A DNA stretch of 64,000 nucleotides from Salinarimonas ramus (GCF_014645695.1 NZ_BMMF01000008.1:62001-126000); one strand, 5' to 3'; shown: positions 18,018-28,701, counted from the first letter of the stretch. Program-made: numbers and translations. The notes: a model not told the origin generated them from the sequence alone.

Positions 18018-19667
18018 GTGCCGCCATGCGTTAGGCTTGCGCACGCGTCACCGCTCCGGAGCCTCGCCTTGCACTCACCCGTACGCCGTTCGCCCTCACC
18101 TTCGGCATCACCCCTCCGCCGCGTCCTTCTCGTCCTCGCGATCCTCGTTTCGCCCATCGCCGTGTCGGCGCAGGAGGCGGACGAGCGCACGCGGGAGGCG
18201 CAGAGCGACCCGGCGGCGGCACCGCCCGCGGCCGACCGGGCCGTCTCCGCCGACGGGCTTCGCCTTCCCGATCCGGTGACCACCCGCCACGAGATGATGA
18301 TCGGCGACGAGACCCTCGCCTTCGATGCGACGGCCGGAGTCCTCACGCTCCAGAGCGGCTCGGGCGAGCCGGAGGCCGACATCGCCTACGTCTCCTACGT
18401 CCTCGCGGACGACGATCCGGATGCGGACGCCGCGCGCCGCCCCGTCACCTTCGTCGTCAACGGCGGGCCCGGCGCGGCGTCCGCCTACCTGCATCTCGGC
18501 GCGCTCGGCCCCTGGACGATCAGCTTCGGCGAGGACGTCATCGTGCCCTCCGCGACGCCGACGCTGGTGGAGAACCCCGACACCTGGCTCGCCTTCACCG
18601 ATCTCGTCTTCGTCGACCCCGTGGGCACGGGCTATTCGCGCCTCGTCTCGCCCAACGATCGCACGCGGGGGCGCTACCTCTCGGTCTCCGGCGACATCGC
18701 CGCGCTCGCGGATTTCGTCTTCCGCTGGTCCGTGGAGAACGGCCGCGCCGCCTCGCCCAAGGCCGCGGTGGGCGAGAGCTACGGCGGCTTTCGCATGCCG
18801 CTCCTCGCCGACGAGCTGACGAGCGAGCGCGGCATGGCGCTCTCGGCCCTCGTCCTCGTCTCGCCGGTCCTCGACTTCGCCTGGATCTCGCCCGCGGACA
18901 CGAACCTGATGGGAAGCGTGGCGCTCCTGCCCTCGCTCGCGGCCGCCGCGCTCGACAAGGCGGGCGAGGCCTCGCGAGACGCGCTGGCCGAGGTGGAGGC
19001 CTACGCCACGGGGCCGTACGTTTCCGACCTCCTCGCCGGCCTCTCGGACGAGGCGGCGGTGGCGCGGCTCGTGGCGCGGCTCGCGGAGCTCACGAACCTG
19101 CCCGAGGACATCGTGCGCCGCCAGGCGGGGCGCATCGACGCGCGCCTGCTCGCCCGCGAGCTGTGGCGCGAGGAGGGGCGCGTCGGCAGCCTCTACGACA
19201 CGGGCGTGACGACACCCGATCCCGCGCCGACGAGCGCCTTTCCGCGCTACCGCGACCCCGTCCTCGACGCGCTGACGGCGCCGCTCACCGCGGCCGCGCT
19301 GACGCTCTACGAGGAGAAGCTCGACTGGGTGCCGGAGCGGCAATATGTGCTCCTCAACGGCGGCGTCTCGGGTGCCTGGGACTACGGCTCCGCCCGCTCG
19401 GCGCCCGAGGCGCTCGACGAGCTCGCCGCCGCCATGGCGCTCGACGAGACGATGGAGGTGGTCGTCGTCCACGGGCTCACCGATCTCGTCACGCCGTATT
19501 TCGCCTCGACGCTGCTCCTGCGCCAATTGCCGGCGTCCCTGCACGCGCGGATCGTCGAGGAGAGCTATCCGGGCGGGCACATGTTCTACACCCGCCCGCC
19601 GAGCCGGGCCGCCTTCTCGCGGGCGGCGCGCGCGGCGATCGCGGGCGAGGCGATCGCGGGGGAGTGA
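18018..19667 (+). CDS. Periplasmic S10 serine carboxypeptidase
   Basis: About 549 residues if the GTG at 18018 is used. A signal peptide is visible (RRVLLVLAILVSPIAVSA, cleavage near residue 51), so it is exported. The S10 fold shows NGGPGAAS (oxyanion), the nucleophile Ser254 in GESYGG, the Asp in HGLTDLVTPY and the His in PGGHMFY. Such enzymes remove C-terminal residues from peptides. The start is uncertain: no strong ribosome site precedes GTG 18018, and the region before the signal peptide is unusually long and basic, so a later non-ATG start is possible. It converges with the methyltransferase gene. Confidence 0.88.
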   Translation: MPPCVRLAHASPLRSLALHSPVRRSPSPSASPLRRVLLVLAILVSPIAVSAQEADERTREAQSDPAAAPPAADRAVSADGLRLPDPVTTRHEMMIGDETLAFDATAGVLTLQSGSGEPEADIAYVSYVLADDDPDADAARRPVTFVVNGGPGAASAYLHLGALGPWTISFGEDVIVPSATPTLVENPDTWLAFTDLVFVDPVGTGYSRLVSPNDRTRGRYLSVSGDIAALADFVFRWSVENGRAASPKAAVGESYGGFRMPLLADELTSERGMALSALVLVSPVLDFAWISPADTNLMGSVALLPSLAAAALDKAGEASRDALAEVEAYATGPYVSDLLAGLSDEAAVARLVARLAELTNLPEDIVRRQAGRIDARLLARELWREEGRVGSLYDTGVTTPDPAPTSAFPRYRDPVLDALTAPLTAAALTLYEEKLDWVPERQYVLLNGGVSGAWDYGSARSAPEALDELAAAMALDETMEVVVVHGLTDLVTPYFASTLLLRQLPASLHARIVEESYPGGHMFYTRPPSRAAFSRAARAAIAGEAIAGE

Positions 19668-19679
19668 GAGGCGCCGCGT

Positions 19680-20339
19680 TCAGGCGAGGCGCCAGACCGT
19701 GGAGCGCTTGATCTCGGCATCCTCCAGGGCGCGCGTCACCGGCACCTCGTAGGTCGCGAGCGCCACGAGATCGGCCTTGGGCAGGTAGGCCCGGCCGGGA
19801 TCGCCGACGAGCACCGTGGCACCGCGCGCCGAGAGATCCCGCAGCCAGGCGACGACCGAGGCGGCGAGGTCGCGCTCGTAGCAGATGTCGCCGGCGAGCA
19901 CGACGTCCCAGCCCTCGTCCGTGCCCACCAGATCTTGCCGGCGCGCCACCAGGACGACGCCGTTCGCCTGCGCGTTGAGCGGCATGGCCGCGCAGGCGAA
20001 GGCGTCGATGTCCGCGGCTTCCACCCGCGCGGCGCCCGCCTTCGCGGCGGCGATGCCGACGAGGCCGGAGCCCGCCGCGAAATCGAGGACGCGGCGTCCG
20101 CGCACGATCTCGGGCCTATCGAGCACGTAGCGCGCGAGCGCCTGCCCGCCGGCCCAGGCGAAGGCCCAGAAGGGCGGCGGCAGGCCGATCTCGCCGAGCT
20201 CCTCCTCGGTCTTCTGCCACAGCTCGGTGGCCTCGTCGGCCAGGTGGAGGACGATCTCGGGGGCGTGCGGCACGGGAAGGAGGCGCGTGTTGGCGCGGAT
20301 GAAGCGCGTCGGGTCGGTGATCGTCGCGGTCGGGCTCAT
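19680..20339 (-). CDS. ETF-beta lysine methyltransferase-like protein
   Basis: A 219-residue seven-beta-strand methyltransferase. The N-terminal LPPPFWAFAWAGGQALARYVLD is the hallmark of the METTL20/EtfB lysine methyltransferase group. Motif I is VLDFAAGSGLVGIAAA, the acidic loop is EAADIDAFA, and the post-II motif is GDICYE. Members trimethylate lysines on the beta subunit of electron transfer flavoprotein next to its recognition loop and tune electron flow from acyl-CoA dehydrogenases. The substrate is inferred from the family. Its start lies 82 bases from the divergent oligopeptidase gene. Confidence 0.8.
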   Translation of the reverse strand: MSPTATITDPTRFIRANTRLLPVPHAPEIVLHLADEATELWQKTEEELGEIGLPPPFWAFAWAGGQALARYVLDRPEIVRGRRVLDFAAGSGLVGIAAAKAGAARVEAADIDAFACAAMPLNAQANGVVLVARRQDLVGTDEGWDVVLAGDICYERDLAASVVAWLRDLSARGATVLVGDPGRAYLPKADLVALATYEVPVTRALEDAEIKRSTVWRLA

Positions 20340-20421
20340 GCTCCGTGATAGCGCCTCGACGCGGCCGGGGGGAGCGCCTATCTCGTGATCGAGAGTTCTT
20401 TCGATGCATGGAGCGAGACGA

Positions 20422-22512
20422 ATGTCCGCGGACGCGACCCCGACGGCGAACCCCTTCTTCCAGGCCTGGGAGACGCCCTTCGAGGCGCCGCCCTTCGCGG
20501 CCATCGCGCCGGCGCAGATGGAGGAGGCCTTCGAGGCCGGCCTCGCCGCCCACGAGGCGGAGATCGCCGCCATCCGCGACGCGTCCGAGCCCGCGAGCTT
20601 CGAGAACACGATCCTGGCGCTCGAGCGCGCCGGGCGGGACCTCAGGCGCGTGGCCATGGTCTTCTACAATCTCGCGGGCGCGCACACGAACCCGGAGATC
20701 CAGGCGATCGAGCGCCGGCTCGCGCCGAAGCTCGCGCGGCATTCCTCGAAGGTCAGCCTCGATGCCGGCCTCTTCGCCAGGGTCGACGCGGTCTTCGCCG
20801 CCCGCGAGGGGCTCGGCCTCGACGCGGAGGCGCTGCGGCTGCTCGAGCGCACGCATCTGGGCTTCGTGCGCGCGGGCGCCCAGCTCGCGCCCGCCGCGAA
20901 GGAGCGCCTCGCCGAGATCGACCAGCGCCTCGCCGAGATCGGCACCGCCTTCGCCCAGAACGTGCTGGGCGACGAGAGCGGCTTCACCCTCGTGCTCGAG
21001 GGCGAGGACGACCTCGCCGGGCTGCCGGACTGGCTCGTCTCGGCGGCGGCGCGCGCCGCGCAGGATCGCGGGCTTTCCGGAAAGCACGTGATCACGCTCG
21101 CGCGCTCCTCGGTCGAGCCCTTCCTCGCCTTCTCCGCACGGCGCGACCTGCGAAAGGCCGCTTTCGAAGCCTGGACGCGGCGCGGCGCCAATGGCGGCGA
21201 GCGCGACAATCGCGGCATCGTCGCCGAGACGGTGCGGCTTCGCGCCGAGCGGGCCCGGCTCTTGGGCTACGAGAGCTTCGCCCATTACAAGCTCGACGAC
21301 GCCATGGCGAAGACGCCCGACGCGGTGAGCGGCCTCCTCGGCCGCGTCTGGGGCCCCGCCCGCGCCCGGGCCGGCGAGGAGCGCGACGCGCTCGCCGCGC
21401 TCGCCGCCGAGAACGGCGAGAGCGCCGAGATCGCGCCGTGGGACTGGCGCTACCTGGCCGAAGGCGTGCGGCGCGCGCGCTACGATCTCGACGAGGGCGC
21501 GATCAAGCCGTACCTGTCGCTCGATCGCATGATCGAGGCGGCCTTCCACGTGGCGAGCCGCCTGTTCGGGCTCGTCTTCGAGGAGCGCACCGACGTTCCG
21601 ACCTGGCATCCGGACGTGCGCGCCTTCGAGGTGAAGGATGCGGAAAGCGCGCATGTGGGGCTCTTCTACGGGGACTACTTCGCGCGGCCCTCGAAGCGCT
21701 CCGGCGCCTGGGCCTCCGCCTTCCGCACGCAGCAGAACCTCGACGGGCGGGTGCGGCCGATCATCGTCAACGTGATGAACTTCTCCGCCGGAAGCCCGGA
21801 CGCGCCCCCGCTCCTGTCCTTCGACGACGCGCGCACGCTCTTCCACGAGTTCGGCCACGCGCTGCACGGGCTTCTCTCGGAGGTGACCTATCCCTCGCTC
21901 GCCGGCACCGCGGTGGCGCGCGACTTCGTGGAGCTGCCCTCGCAGCTCTACGAGCATTGGCTCGAGACGCCCGAGATCCTGGAGCGCTTCGCGCGTCACT
22001 GGAAGACGAACGAGCCGATGCCGCAGGCGCTGCGCGAGAAGCTGATCGGCGCGCGCACCTTCAACCAGGGCTTCGCCACGGTGGAATACCTGGCCTGCGC
22101 CTTCGTCGATCTCGACTTCCACCTCCTGCCGTCCGCCGGCAATATCGATCCGGAGGCCTTCGAGCGCGATGCGCTGGAGCGCATCGGCATGCCCGACGAG
22201 ATCGTGATGCGCCACCGCACGCCGCACTTCGCCCACGTCTTCGCGGGCTCCGGCTACGCGGCGGGCTATTACAGCTACATGTGGTCGGAGGTGCTCGACG
22301 CGGACGCCTTCGAGGCCTTCCGCGAGACGGGCGACGTCTTCCATCCCGACACCGCGGCGAAGCTCAAGGAGCACATCTATTCCGCCGGAAACCGCCGCGA
22401 TCCCGCCGAGGCCTACGCCGCCTTCCGCGGTCGCATGCCCGACGTCGGCCCGCTGCTGGCCAAGCGCGGGCTGATCGAGGGCATGGAGGCGCCCGCGGCC
22501 GGCGAGGCCTGA
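20422..22512 (+). CDS. M3 family oligopeptidase (Dcp/oligopeptidase A type)
   Basis: A 696-residue thimet-like metallopeptidase. The zinc motif HEFGHALHG begins at His475, and the third ligand region lies further on, near ELPSQLYEHW. The C-terminal part has the substrate-cleft signature GSGYAAGYYSYMWSEVLDAD. There is no signal peptide, so it acts in the cytoplasm on short peptides, including cleaved signal peptides. ATG 20422 is preferred over ATG 20404 because GGAG at 20410-20413 is well placed for it. It stops 15 bases before the convergent di-heme peroxidase gene. Confidence 0.92.
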   Translation: MSADATPTANPFFQAWETPFEAPPFAAIAPAQMEEAFEAGLAAHEAEIAAIRDASEPASFENTILALERAGRDLRRVAMVFYNLAGAHTNPEIQAIERRLAPKLARHSSKVSLDAGLFARVDAVFAAREGLGLDAEALRLLERTHLGFVRAGAQLAPAAKERLAEIDQRLAEIGTAFAQNVLGDESGFTLVLEGEDDLAGLPDWLVSAAARAAQDRGLSGKHVITLARSSVEPFLAFSARRDLRKAAFEAWTRRGANGGERDNRGIVAETVRLRAERARLLGYESFAHYKLDDAMAKTPDAVSGLLGRVWGPARARAGEERDALAALAAENGESAEIAPWDWRYLAEGVRRARYDLDEGAIKPYLSLDRMIEAAFHVASRLFGLVFEERTDVPTWHPDVRAFEVKDAESAHVGLFYGDYFARPSKRSGAWASAFRTQQNLDGRVRPIIVNVMNFSAGSPDAPPLLSFDDARTLFHEFGHALHGLLSEVTYPSLAGTAVARDFVELPSQLYEHWLETPEILERFARHWKTNEPMPQALREKLIGARTFNQGFATVEYLACAFVDLDFHLLPSAGNIDPEAFERDALERIGMPDEIVMRHRTPHFAHVFAGSGYAAGYYSYMWSEVLDADAFEAFRETGDVFHPDTAAKLKEHIYSAGNRRDPAEAYAAFRGRMPDVGPLLAKRGLIEGMEAPAAGEA

Positions 22513-22527
22513 GGTCCGGCGTCCGGC

Positions 22528-23886
22528 TCAGCGATCGACGGGGAGCCCGCTCGGCACGCTCTCGGGAATGCCGAGCCGCCCCGCGATGGCCGCCTCGTCG
22601 GTGAGGCTCTCGAGGAAGGCGACGAGGGCCGCGACCTCGTCGTCGGCGAGGGCCCGGCCCTGCGTCGCGGCCATTGCGGCCTGGACGATGGCGGCCGTCT
22701 CGCTCGGATCCTGGAGCGCGGCGAAGTCGGGCTTCGTCGGCTCGAACGCCGGCAGTGTCGCGTCCGGCGCGTAGGCCGAGAGCCCCGAAGCGGGATCGGC
22801 GTGGAAGCGCACGAAGCCCGCCAGATTGGAGTGCGCGCCGGCATGCCCCCAGGGGCCCGTGCGGGCGACGTTGCGGAGCGAGGGCGTGCGGAAGGCGTAG
22901 GCGTCCGCGGGATCGTTCGTCACGCGCATGCGGCCGACGTCGCGCGAATGGCTCTCGAAGCGCTCGGCCTTGCCCGGCCCGAGCTGCGGCGCGCCCATGG
23001 CGTGGAAGCCGTGGTCGGTCTGGAAGGAGCCCGCATGGCAGGCGGCGCAGCCGGCCTCGCCGTAGAACAGCGCCATGCCCGCCTCGGCCTCCGGGGCGAG
23101 CCCCGCCTCCCCGCGCAGATACGCGTCGAAGGGCGAGGCGTCCGAGCGCCATTCGAGCTCGACGAAGGCGCCGATGGCGTTCGAGATGTCGGTGAAGCCG
23201 ATGGCGCGGCCTTCCGCGATCTCGGGATAGGCCGCCTCGAAGAGGGCCTGGTATTCCGGGATCGCCGCCACGCGCCGCGAGATCAGGTCCCAGGCGCCGC
23301 CTTCGCCGGTGATGAGGCCCTGGCGCACGGCGCGGGATATCTCGTTCTCGGAATAGTGCCCCGCCATCTCGTCGGGCGAGAGGACGGGGAACATGGTCTG
23401 CGCCGAGAGCAGCGTGTCGAAGCCCGCCACCATCTCGTCCTCGAGCGGGGTGCGCAGGCCGGACGGGCGGGAGGGATCCTCCTCGATGCGCCCGTCGTGG
23501 AACATCACCGTGAACTCGTGGGCGCCGAGGTTGAACAAAGCCGGCGCATTGCGCGGGATGCGCTGCTCGGGGAGGTTCTCGGGATCGACGACGCGATCGG
23601 GCCCGAGCCCGACGCCGCCCTCCCCCATCCCCAGCGAGAGTCCGTCGGAGGTGCCGAACTTCGGATGATGGCAGGTGCCGCAGGAGATGTTGCGGTTGCC
23701 CGACAGGATCGGATCCCAGAACAGGAGCCGCCCGAGCTCCGCCGCCGCGCGATCGACGGGGCGGTAATCGGCATCGACGGGCGCACGCGGGAGGTCCAGC
23801 GCCACCGCCGGCGCGGCGAGGACGAGGAGGAGGGCCGTAGCGACGGTCGTCCATCCGGGGCTTCGAATCGTCTCTTCGCGCATCAT
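22528..23886 (-). CDS. Periplasmic di-heme cytochrome c peroxidase family protein
   Basis: A 452-residue exported protein of the CCP/MauG family. The signal peptide covers about residues 1-29 (cleavage near AVA-LDL). Two c-type heme sites are present: CGTCH at 69-73 and CAACH at 280-284. The conserved LLFWDPILSGNRNISCGTCH opening and RTPSLRNVARTGPWGHAGAH near the end fit this family. Members either reduce hydrogen peroxide or, like MauG and MbnH, oxidise residues in partner proteins. It starts with ATG 23886, which overlaps the stop of the ROK repressor (ATGA), so it is translated together with the xylose regulator. Why the two are linked is unclear. Confidence 0.88.
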   Translation of the reverse strand: MMREETIRSPGWTTVATALLLVLAAPAVALDLPRAPVDADYRPVDRAAAELGRLLFWDPILSGNRNISCGTCHHPKFGTSDGLSLGMGEGGVGLGPDRVVDPENLPEQRIPRNAPALFNLGAHEFTVMFHDGRIEEDPSRPSGLRTPLEDEMVAGFDTLLSAQTMFPVLSPDEMAGHYSENEISRAVRQGLITGEGGAWDLISRRVAAIPEYQALFEAAYPEIAEGRAIGFTDISNAIGAFVELEWRSDASPFDAYLRGEAGLAPEAEAGMALFYGEAGCAACHAGSFQTDHGFHAMGAPQLGPGKAERFESHSRDVGRMRVTNDPADAYAFRTPSLRNVARTGPWGHAGAHSNLAGFVRFHADPASGLSAYAPDATLPAFEPTKPDFAALQDPSETAAIVQAAMAATQGRALADDEVAALVAFLESLTDEAAIAGRLGIPESVPSGLPVDR

Positions 23887-25163
23887 GCCACCTCTCTCGC
23901 CGCGCCCGCGCCCAGCATCGCTTCCGTCGTGGCCGACAGCGCCAGCGCCGCCGCGCCGTGGGCCCAGAGCAGGTCGCCCCAGGCGTGGACCTCGATGGGC
24001 GGCAGCGGGCGGCTCGCCGGCAGGACGAGGCTCGCGACCTCCGAGAGCGTGTCTGCCGCATAGAGGTAATCGTAACGCATGCGCTCGCCGGAGAGAATGA
24101 TCAGGTCGGGATCGAACAGGTTGATCACGTTGGCGAGGCCGACCGCCAGATAGCGCCCGGCGCGGCGGAAGATCGAGCGCGCCGCGACGTTGCCGGCCTT
24201 GGCGTGGTCGAAGAGCGATTCGAGCAGCACGCTCGTGGGCTGGCCGTCGCGCATGGACCAGTCGAGCGCCGTCGTCGCCTCGCGGGCGAGCGCGTAGTCC
24301 GCGATGTAGGCCTCGAGGCAGCCGCGCTGGCCGCAGCGGCACAGTGCGCCGTCGAGATGCACCTTGGTGTGGCCGAGCTCGGTGCCGAGCCCGCGCGCGC
24401 CGCGATAGAGCCGGTGGTTGATCACGAGCCCCATGCCCACGCCGTGCTCGATGGTCACGACGGCGAAATCCGACAGGGCCCGCCCCGCGCCGAACCAGAG
24501 CTCGGCGAGCGCCACCAGGTTCGCGTCGTTGTCGATGTGGACGGGCAGGCCGAGCCGCGCCTCGACCGCGGCGGCGAGCGGCACGTCGCGCTCGCGCAGG
24601 ACCGGGGACCAGTGAACCCGCCCCTCCGCCGCCTCGACGAACCCCGGGACGCCGAGGCCCACCGCCGCGAGGTCGCCCCGCGCGATGCCCGCCGCCTTCA
24701 CCACCCGCTCGAGCAGCGTGTCCGCCGCCTGCGCGAGATCGGCGAGGCTGCGCCCGCCCATCTTCTCGACGAGGCTCGCGGAGGCGACGAGGCGCCCGGC
24801 GAGATCGACGACGACGGCCGTGTGCTCCCGGTCGGAGATCTTCATGCCCGCCACGAGCCGCGCGCCGGCGCGCACGCCGAGCGCCACCGGCGGTCGCCCA
24901 CGCCCCGCCGCGTCCCCGTCGCGCGGGACGGTCACCTCCTCGATCAGCCCCGCCTCGATCAGCTCGGAGGTGATGGCTGTGACGCTCGCGGGGCTGATGC
25001 CGAGATCCTTGGCGATCTTGACCCGTGCCAGGCTGCCAGCGGCCCGCACCCGCTCGAACACCTGCTGGCGCAGCGGACGCTGGCCCTCGGCGAGCGGGCG
25101 CAGGAGCGGACCCACGCCCTGGCGCTCCTCGTCGATCCGCATCGCCGCCGCCTCGGCCCGCAT
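23883..25163 (-). CDS. ROK family transcriptional regulator of the xylose operon
   Basis: About 426 residues. A winged-helix domain (about residues 25-80, with LARVKIAKDLGISPASVTAITSELIEAGLI) is followed by a ROK domain with VGLGVPGFVE, HIDNDANLVAL and the zinc-binding CRCGQRGCLEAY. It diverges from xylF and is almost certainly the xylose-responsive repressor of this locus, the role played by XylR-type ROK proteins. Start choice: ATG 25163 has AGGAG nine bases upstream, whereas ATG 25172 abuts that site and GTG/ATG codons further up lack one. Its stop overlaps the di-heme peroxidase start. Confidence 0.88.
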   Translation of the reverse strand: MRAEAAAMRIDEERQGVGPLLRPLAEGQRPLRQQVFERVRAAGSLARVKIAKDLGISPASVTAITSELIEAGLIEEVTVPRDGDAAGRGRPPVALGVRAGARLVAGMKISDREHTAVVVDLAGRLVASASLVEKMGGRSLADLAQAADTLLERVVKAAGIARGDLAAVGLGVPGFVEAAEGRVHWSPVLRERDVPLAAAVEARLGLPVHIDNDANLVALAELWFGAGRALSDFAVVTIEHGVGMGLVINHRLYRGARGLGTELGHTKVHLDGALCRCGQRGCLEAYIADYALAREATTALDWSMRDGQPTSVLLESLFDHAKAGNVAARSIFRRAGRYLAVGLANVINLFDPDLIILSGERMRYDYLYAADTLSEVASLVLPASRPLPPIEVHAWGDLLWAHGAAALALSATTEAMLGAGAAREVA

Positions 25164-25388
25164 TTCGTGCATCTCCTGAACTAATGGAACCTTTCGCGGT
25201 GCCGCGTTTGAGCCCATTGTAACGTTTTTTGTGCAGTGCGAGAAGAAGTCGACCTCCTCACCAAAGGTAGGACACGATGGAACGTCATTTTTATTTTGAC
25301 AACTGAAATTATCCGCGACACTCTTCCGGCCACGGCGCAAAGCCGGACGCGGCCATTCGTTCGGCCGCGCGCAACGGGAGGAAACGCG
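25164..25388. promoter_or_regulatory. Divergent control region between ROK regulator and xylF
   Basis: A 225-base gap, strikingly AT-richer than its surroundings around 25170-25310. A TTGACA (25296-25301) is the best -35 for xylF, but I see no good -10 at the usual distance. The heptamer ATGGAAC occurs twice, at 25184-25190 and 25277-25283, and AACGT followed by a T-run occurs at 25221 and 25281. Either could be a repressor half-site. A short stem (GCGGCC at 25349-25354 with GGCCGC at 25363-25368) sits in the xylF leader, just before its ribosome site. Confidence 0.5.
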
Positions 25389-26432
25389 ATGCGCAAGATC
25401 GCTCTGAAGTTCGCATTCGCCGCCGCGGTCTCCGCGGTCGGCTTCATGGGCACCGCCCACGCCCAGGATCCGATCACGGTCGGCGTGAGCTGGTCGAACT
25501 TCCAGGAGGAGCGCTGGAAGACCGACGAGGCCGCCATCCGCGCCGCCCTCGAGGAAGCCGGTGCCGAGTACGTCTCCGCCGACGCCCAGTCCTCGTCCGC
25601 CAAGCAGCTCTCCGACATCGAGAGCCTGATCGCCCAGGGCGTCGACGCGCTGATCATCCTGGCGCAGGACGCCCAGGCCATCGGCCCGGCCGTGCAGGCC
25701 GCCGCCGACGAGGGCATCCCGGTCGTGGGCTACGATCGCCTGATCGAGGATCCGCGCGCCTTCTACCTGACCTTCGACAACGTCGAGGTCGGCCGCATGC
25801 AGGCCCGCGCTGTGCTGGAGGCCCAGCCCGAGGGCAATTACGTCATGATCAAGGGCTCGCCCACCGACCCGAACGCGGACTTCCTCCGCGGCGGCCAGCA
25901 GGAGGTGCTCCAGGAGGCGATCGACGCCGGGCGCATCACCATCGTCGGCGAGGCCTACACCGACCAGTGGCTCCCGGCCAACGCTCAGCGCAACATGGAG
26001 CAGATCCTCACCGCGCAGAACAACGAGGTCGACGCGGTCGTCGCCTCCAACGACGGCACCGCCGGCGGCGCGGTCGCGGCGCTGACCGCCCAGGGCCTCG
26101 ACGGCACGGTTCCCGTGTCCGGCCAGGACGGCGACCACGCCGCGCTCAACCGCATCGCCAAGGGCACGCAGACGGTCTCCGTCTGGAAGGACGCCCGCGA
26201 CCTCGGCCGCGAGGCCGGCGAGATCGCCGTGTCGATGGCCCAGGGCACCGAGATGTCCGACATCGAGGGCGCTCAGCAATGGACCTCGCCGGGCGGCACG
26301 ACGCTGTGGGCGAAGTTCCTCGAGCCGGTCCCGGTGACGCAGGACAACCTCGACGTCGTCGTCGACGCCGGCTGGATCTCGCAGGAGGCGCTCTGCCAGG
26401 GCGTGGAGAACGGCCCGCCTCCCTGCAACTGA
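25389..26432 (+). CDS. xylF: Xylose ABC transporter substrate-binding protein
   Basis: A 347-residue periplasmic binding protein. Signal peptide 1-25 (MGTAHA-QDP). The mature part is the sugar-binding fold with IGVSWSNF-like opening, SADAQSSSAKQLSDIESLIAQ, VGYDRLIEDP, SPTDPNADF and SNDGTAGG, all matching XylF. It delivers D-xylose to XylH/XylG. GGGAGG at 25376-25382 sets the start. It is the first gene of the xylFHGBA operon, and a strong hairpin follows it, which should favour its expression over the membrane genes. Confidence 0.95.
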   Translation: MRKIALKFAFAAAVSAVGFMGTAHAQDPITVGVSWSNFQEERWKTDEAAIRAALEEAGAEYVSADAQSSSAKQLSDIESLIAQGVDALIILAQDAQAIGPAVQAAADEGIPVVGYDRLIEDPRAFYLTFDNVEVGRMQARAVLEAQPEGNYVMIKGSPTDPNADFLRGGQQEVLQEAIDAGRITIVGEAYTDQWLPANAQRNMEQILTAQNNEVDAVVASNDGTAGGAVAALTAQGLDGTVPVSGQDGDHAALNRIAKGTQTVSVWKDARDLGREAGEIAVSMAQGTEMSDIEGAQQWTSPGGTTLWAKFLEPVPVTQDNLDVVVDAGWISQEALCQGVENGPPPCN

Positions 26433-26460
26433 TCCGACCCGGCGCATCGCGCGACCTCCC

Positions 26461-26490
26461 GCACGCGTCCCGCTCCGGCGGGGCGCGTGC
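26461..26490. other. Hairpin between xylF and xylH
   Basis: A 13-bp stem with one G-T wobble joins GCACGCGTCCCGC (26461-26473) and GCGGGGCGCGTGC (26478-26490) across a TCCG tetraloop. It starts 28 bases after the xylF stop. No T-tract follows, so it more likely protects the xylF mRNA 3' end or causes partial termination than ends the operon. Confidence 0.6.
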
Positions 26491-26577
26491 CCATCGGGCC
26501 GCGCGGACGTCCATCGGGCGCCGTGAACGCCCCTCGCCGACATCCCCCGTGCACGCTCCCCCGTGAAGGACGCGCCG

Positions 26578-27875
26578 ATGAAAGCCGCCACGGCTCACGC
26601 CCCCGCGACCCCCAAGAAGAAGAGCGTTCTCGCCGCGCTCGAGATCGACACGCGCCTGCTGGGCATGATCGGCGCCTTCGTGGTGCTGTGCCTCGCGTTC
26701 AACTTCTTCACGGACGGGCGCTTCCTGACCCCGCGCAACATCTTCAACCTGACGATCCAGACGGTGTCGGTGGCCATCATGGCGACGGGCATGGTCTTCA
26801 TCATCGTCACGCGCCACATCGATCTCTCGGTGGGCTCGCTGCTTGCGACCTGCTCCGCCGTCATGGCCATGGCGCAGACGGCGATCCTGCCCGATCTGCT
26901 CGGGGTGGGGCTCGACAGCCCCGTCGTCGCCGCGCTCGCCATCGTCGTGGGCCTCGTCTGCGGCACGGCGATCGGCGCCTTCCAGGGCTGGCTCGTCGGC
27001 TACCTCGTCATCCCCGCCTTCATCGTGACGCTGGGCGGCCTGCTCGTGTGGCGCAACGTCGCCTGGTACCTCACCAGCGGGCAGACGATCGGGCCGTTGA
27101 ACGAGACCTATCTGCTCTTCGGCGGTATCAACGGCACGCTCGGCGAGACCTTGTCGTGGGCCTTCGCGCTCGTGGCGACGGTCGCCGCGCTGTGGGCGCT
27201 CGTCGCCTCGCGTCGCAACAAGGTCGCCCACGAGATGCCGGTGAAGCCGATGTGGGCGGAGAGCGCCATCGGCGTCCTGATCGCCGTGGCGATCTTCGGC
27301 TTCGTGGCGCTGCTCGTCGCCTACGAGATCCCCTCGGGCCGGCTCGAGCGCATCTTCGAGGCCCGCGGCGAGGTGCTGCCGGAGGGCTATTCCGCCGGCT
27401 ACGGCATCCCGTTCTCCGTGTTGGCCTTGATCGTGCTCGCGGTGGTCCTCACCACGGTGGCGCGCAAGACCCGCTTCGGCCGCTACGTCTTCGCCACCGG
27501 CGGCAATCCGGACGCCGCCGAGCTGTCGGGCATCAACACGCGCATGCTCACCGTCAAGGTGTTCGCGCTGATGGGCTTCCTGTGCGCGCTCTCGGCGGTC
27601 GTCGCCTCGGCACGCCTGACGAACCACACCAACGACATCGGCACGCTCGACGAATTGCGCGTCATCGCCGCCGCGGTGATCGGCGGGACGGCGCTGTCCG
27701 GCGGGGTGGGCACGATCTACGGCGCCATCCTGGGCGCGCTCATCATGCAGTCGCTCCAGTCCGGCATGGCGATGGTGGGCGTCGACGCGCCCTTCCAGAA
27801 CATCGTCGTGGGCATGGTGCTCGTCGTCGCCGTCCTCGTCGACATCCTCTATCGCAAGCGCACGGGAGGGAAGGC

Positions 27876-27879
<4 letters not shown>
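26578..27879 (+). CDS. xylH: Xylose ABC transporter permease
   Basis: A 433-residue integral membrane protein with about ten or more hydrophobic segments. The family motifs are [13 protein letters not shown] near the N-terminal third, [18 protein letters not shown], and near the end [23 protein letters not shown], the branched sugar permease signature. A longer loop with charged residues (about 215-290) splits the helices, as in XylH. ATG 26578 has AAGGA eight bases upstream. Its stop overlaps the xylG start (ATGA). Confidence 0.94.
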
Positions 27880-28664
<785 letters not shown>

Positions 28665-28701
28665 CGACGGGCGATCCTTCGGACGAAGAGGCGGCGGTAC
28701 C

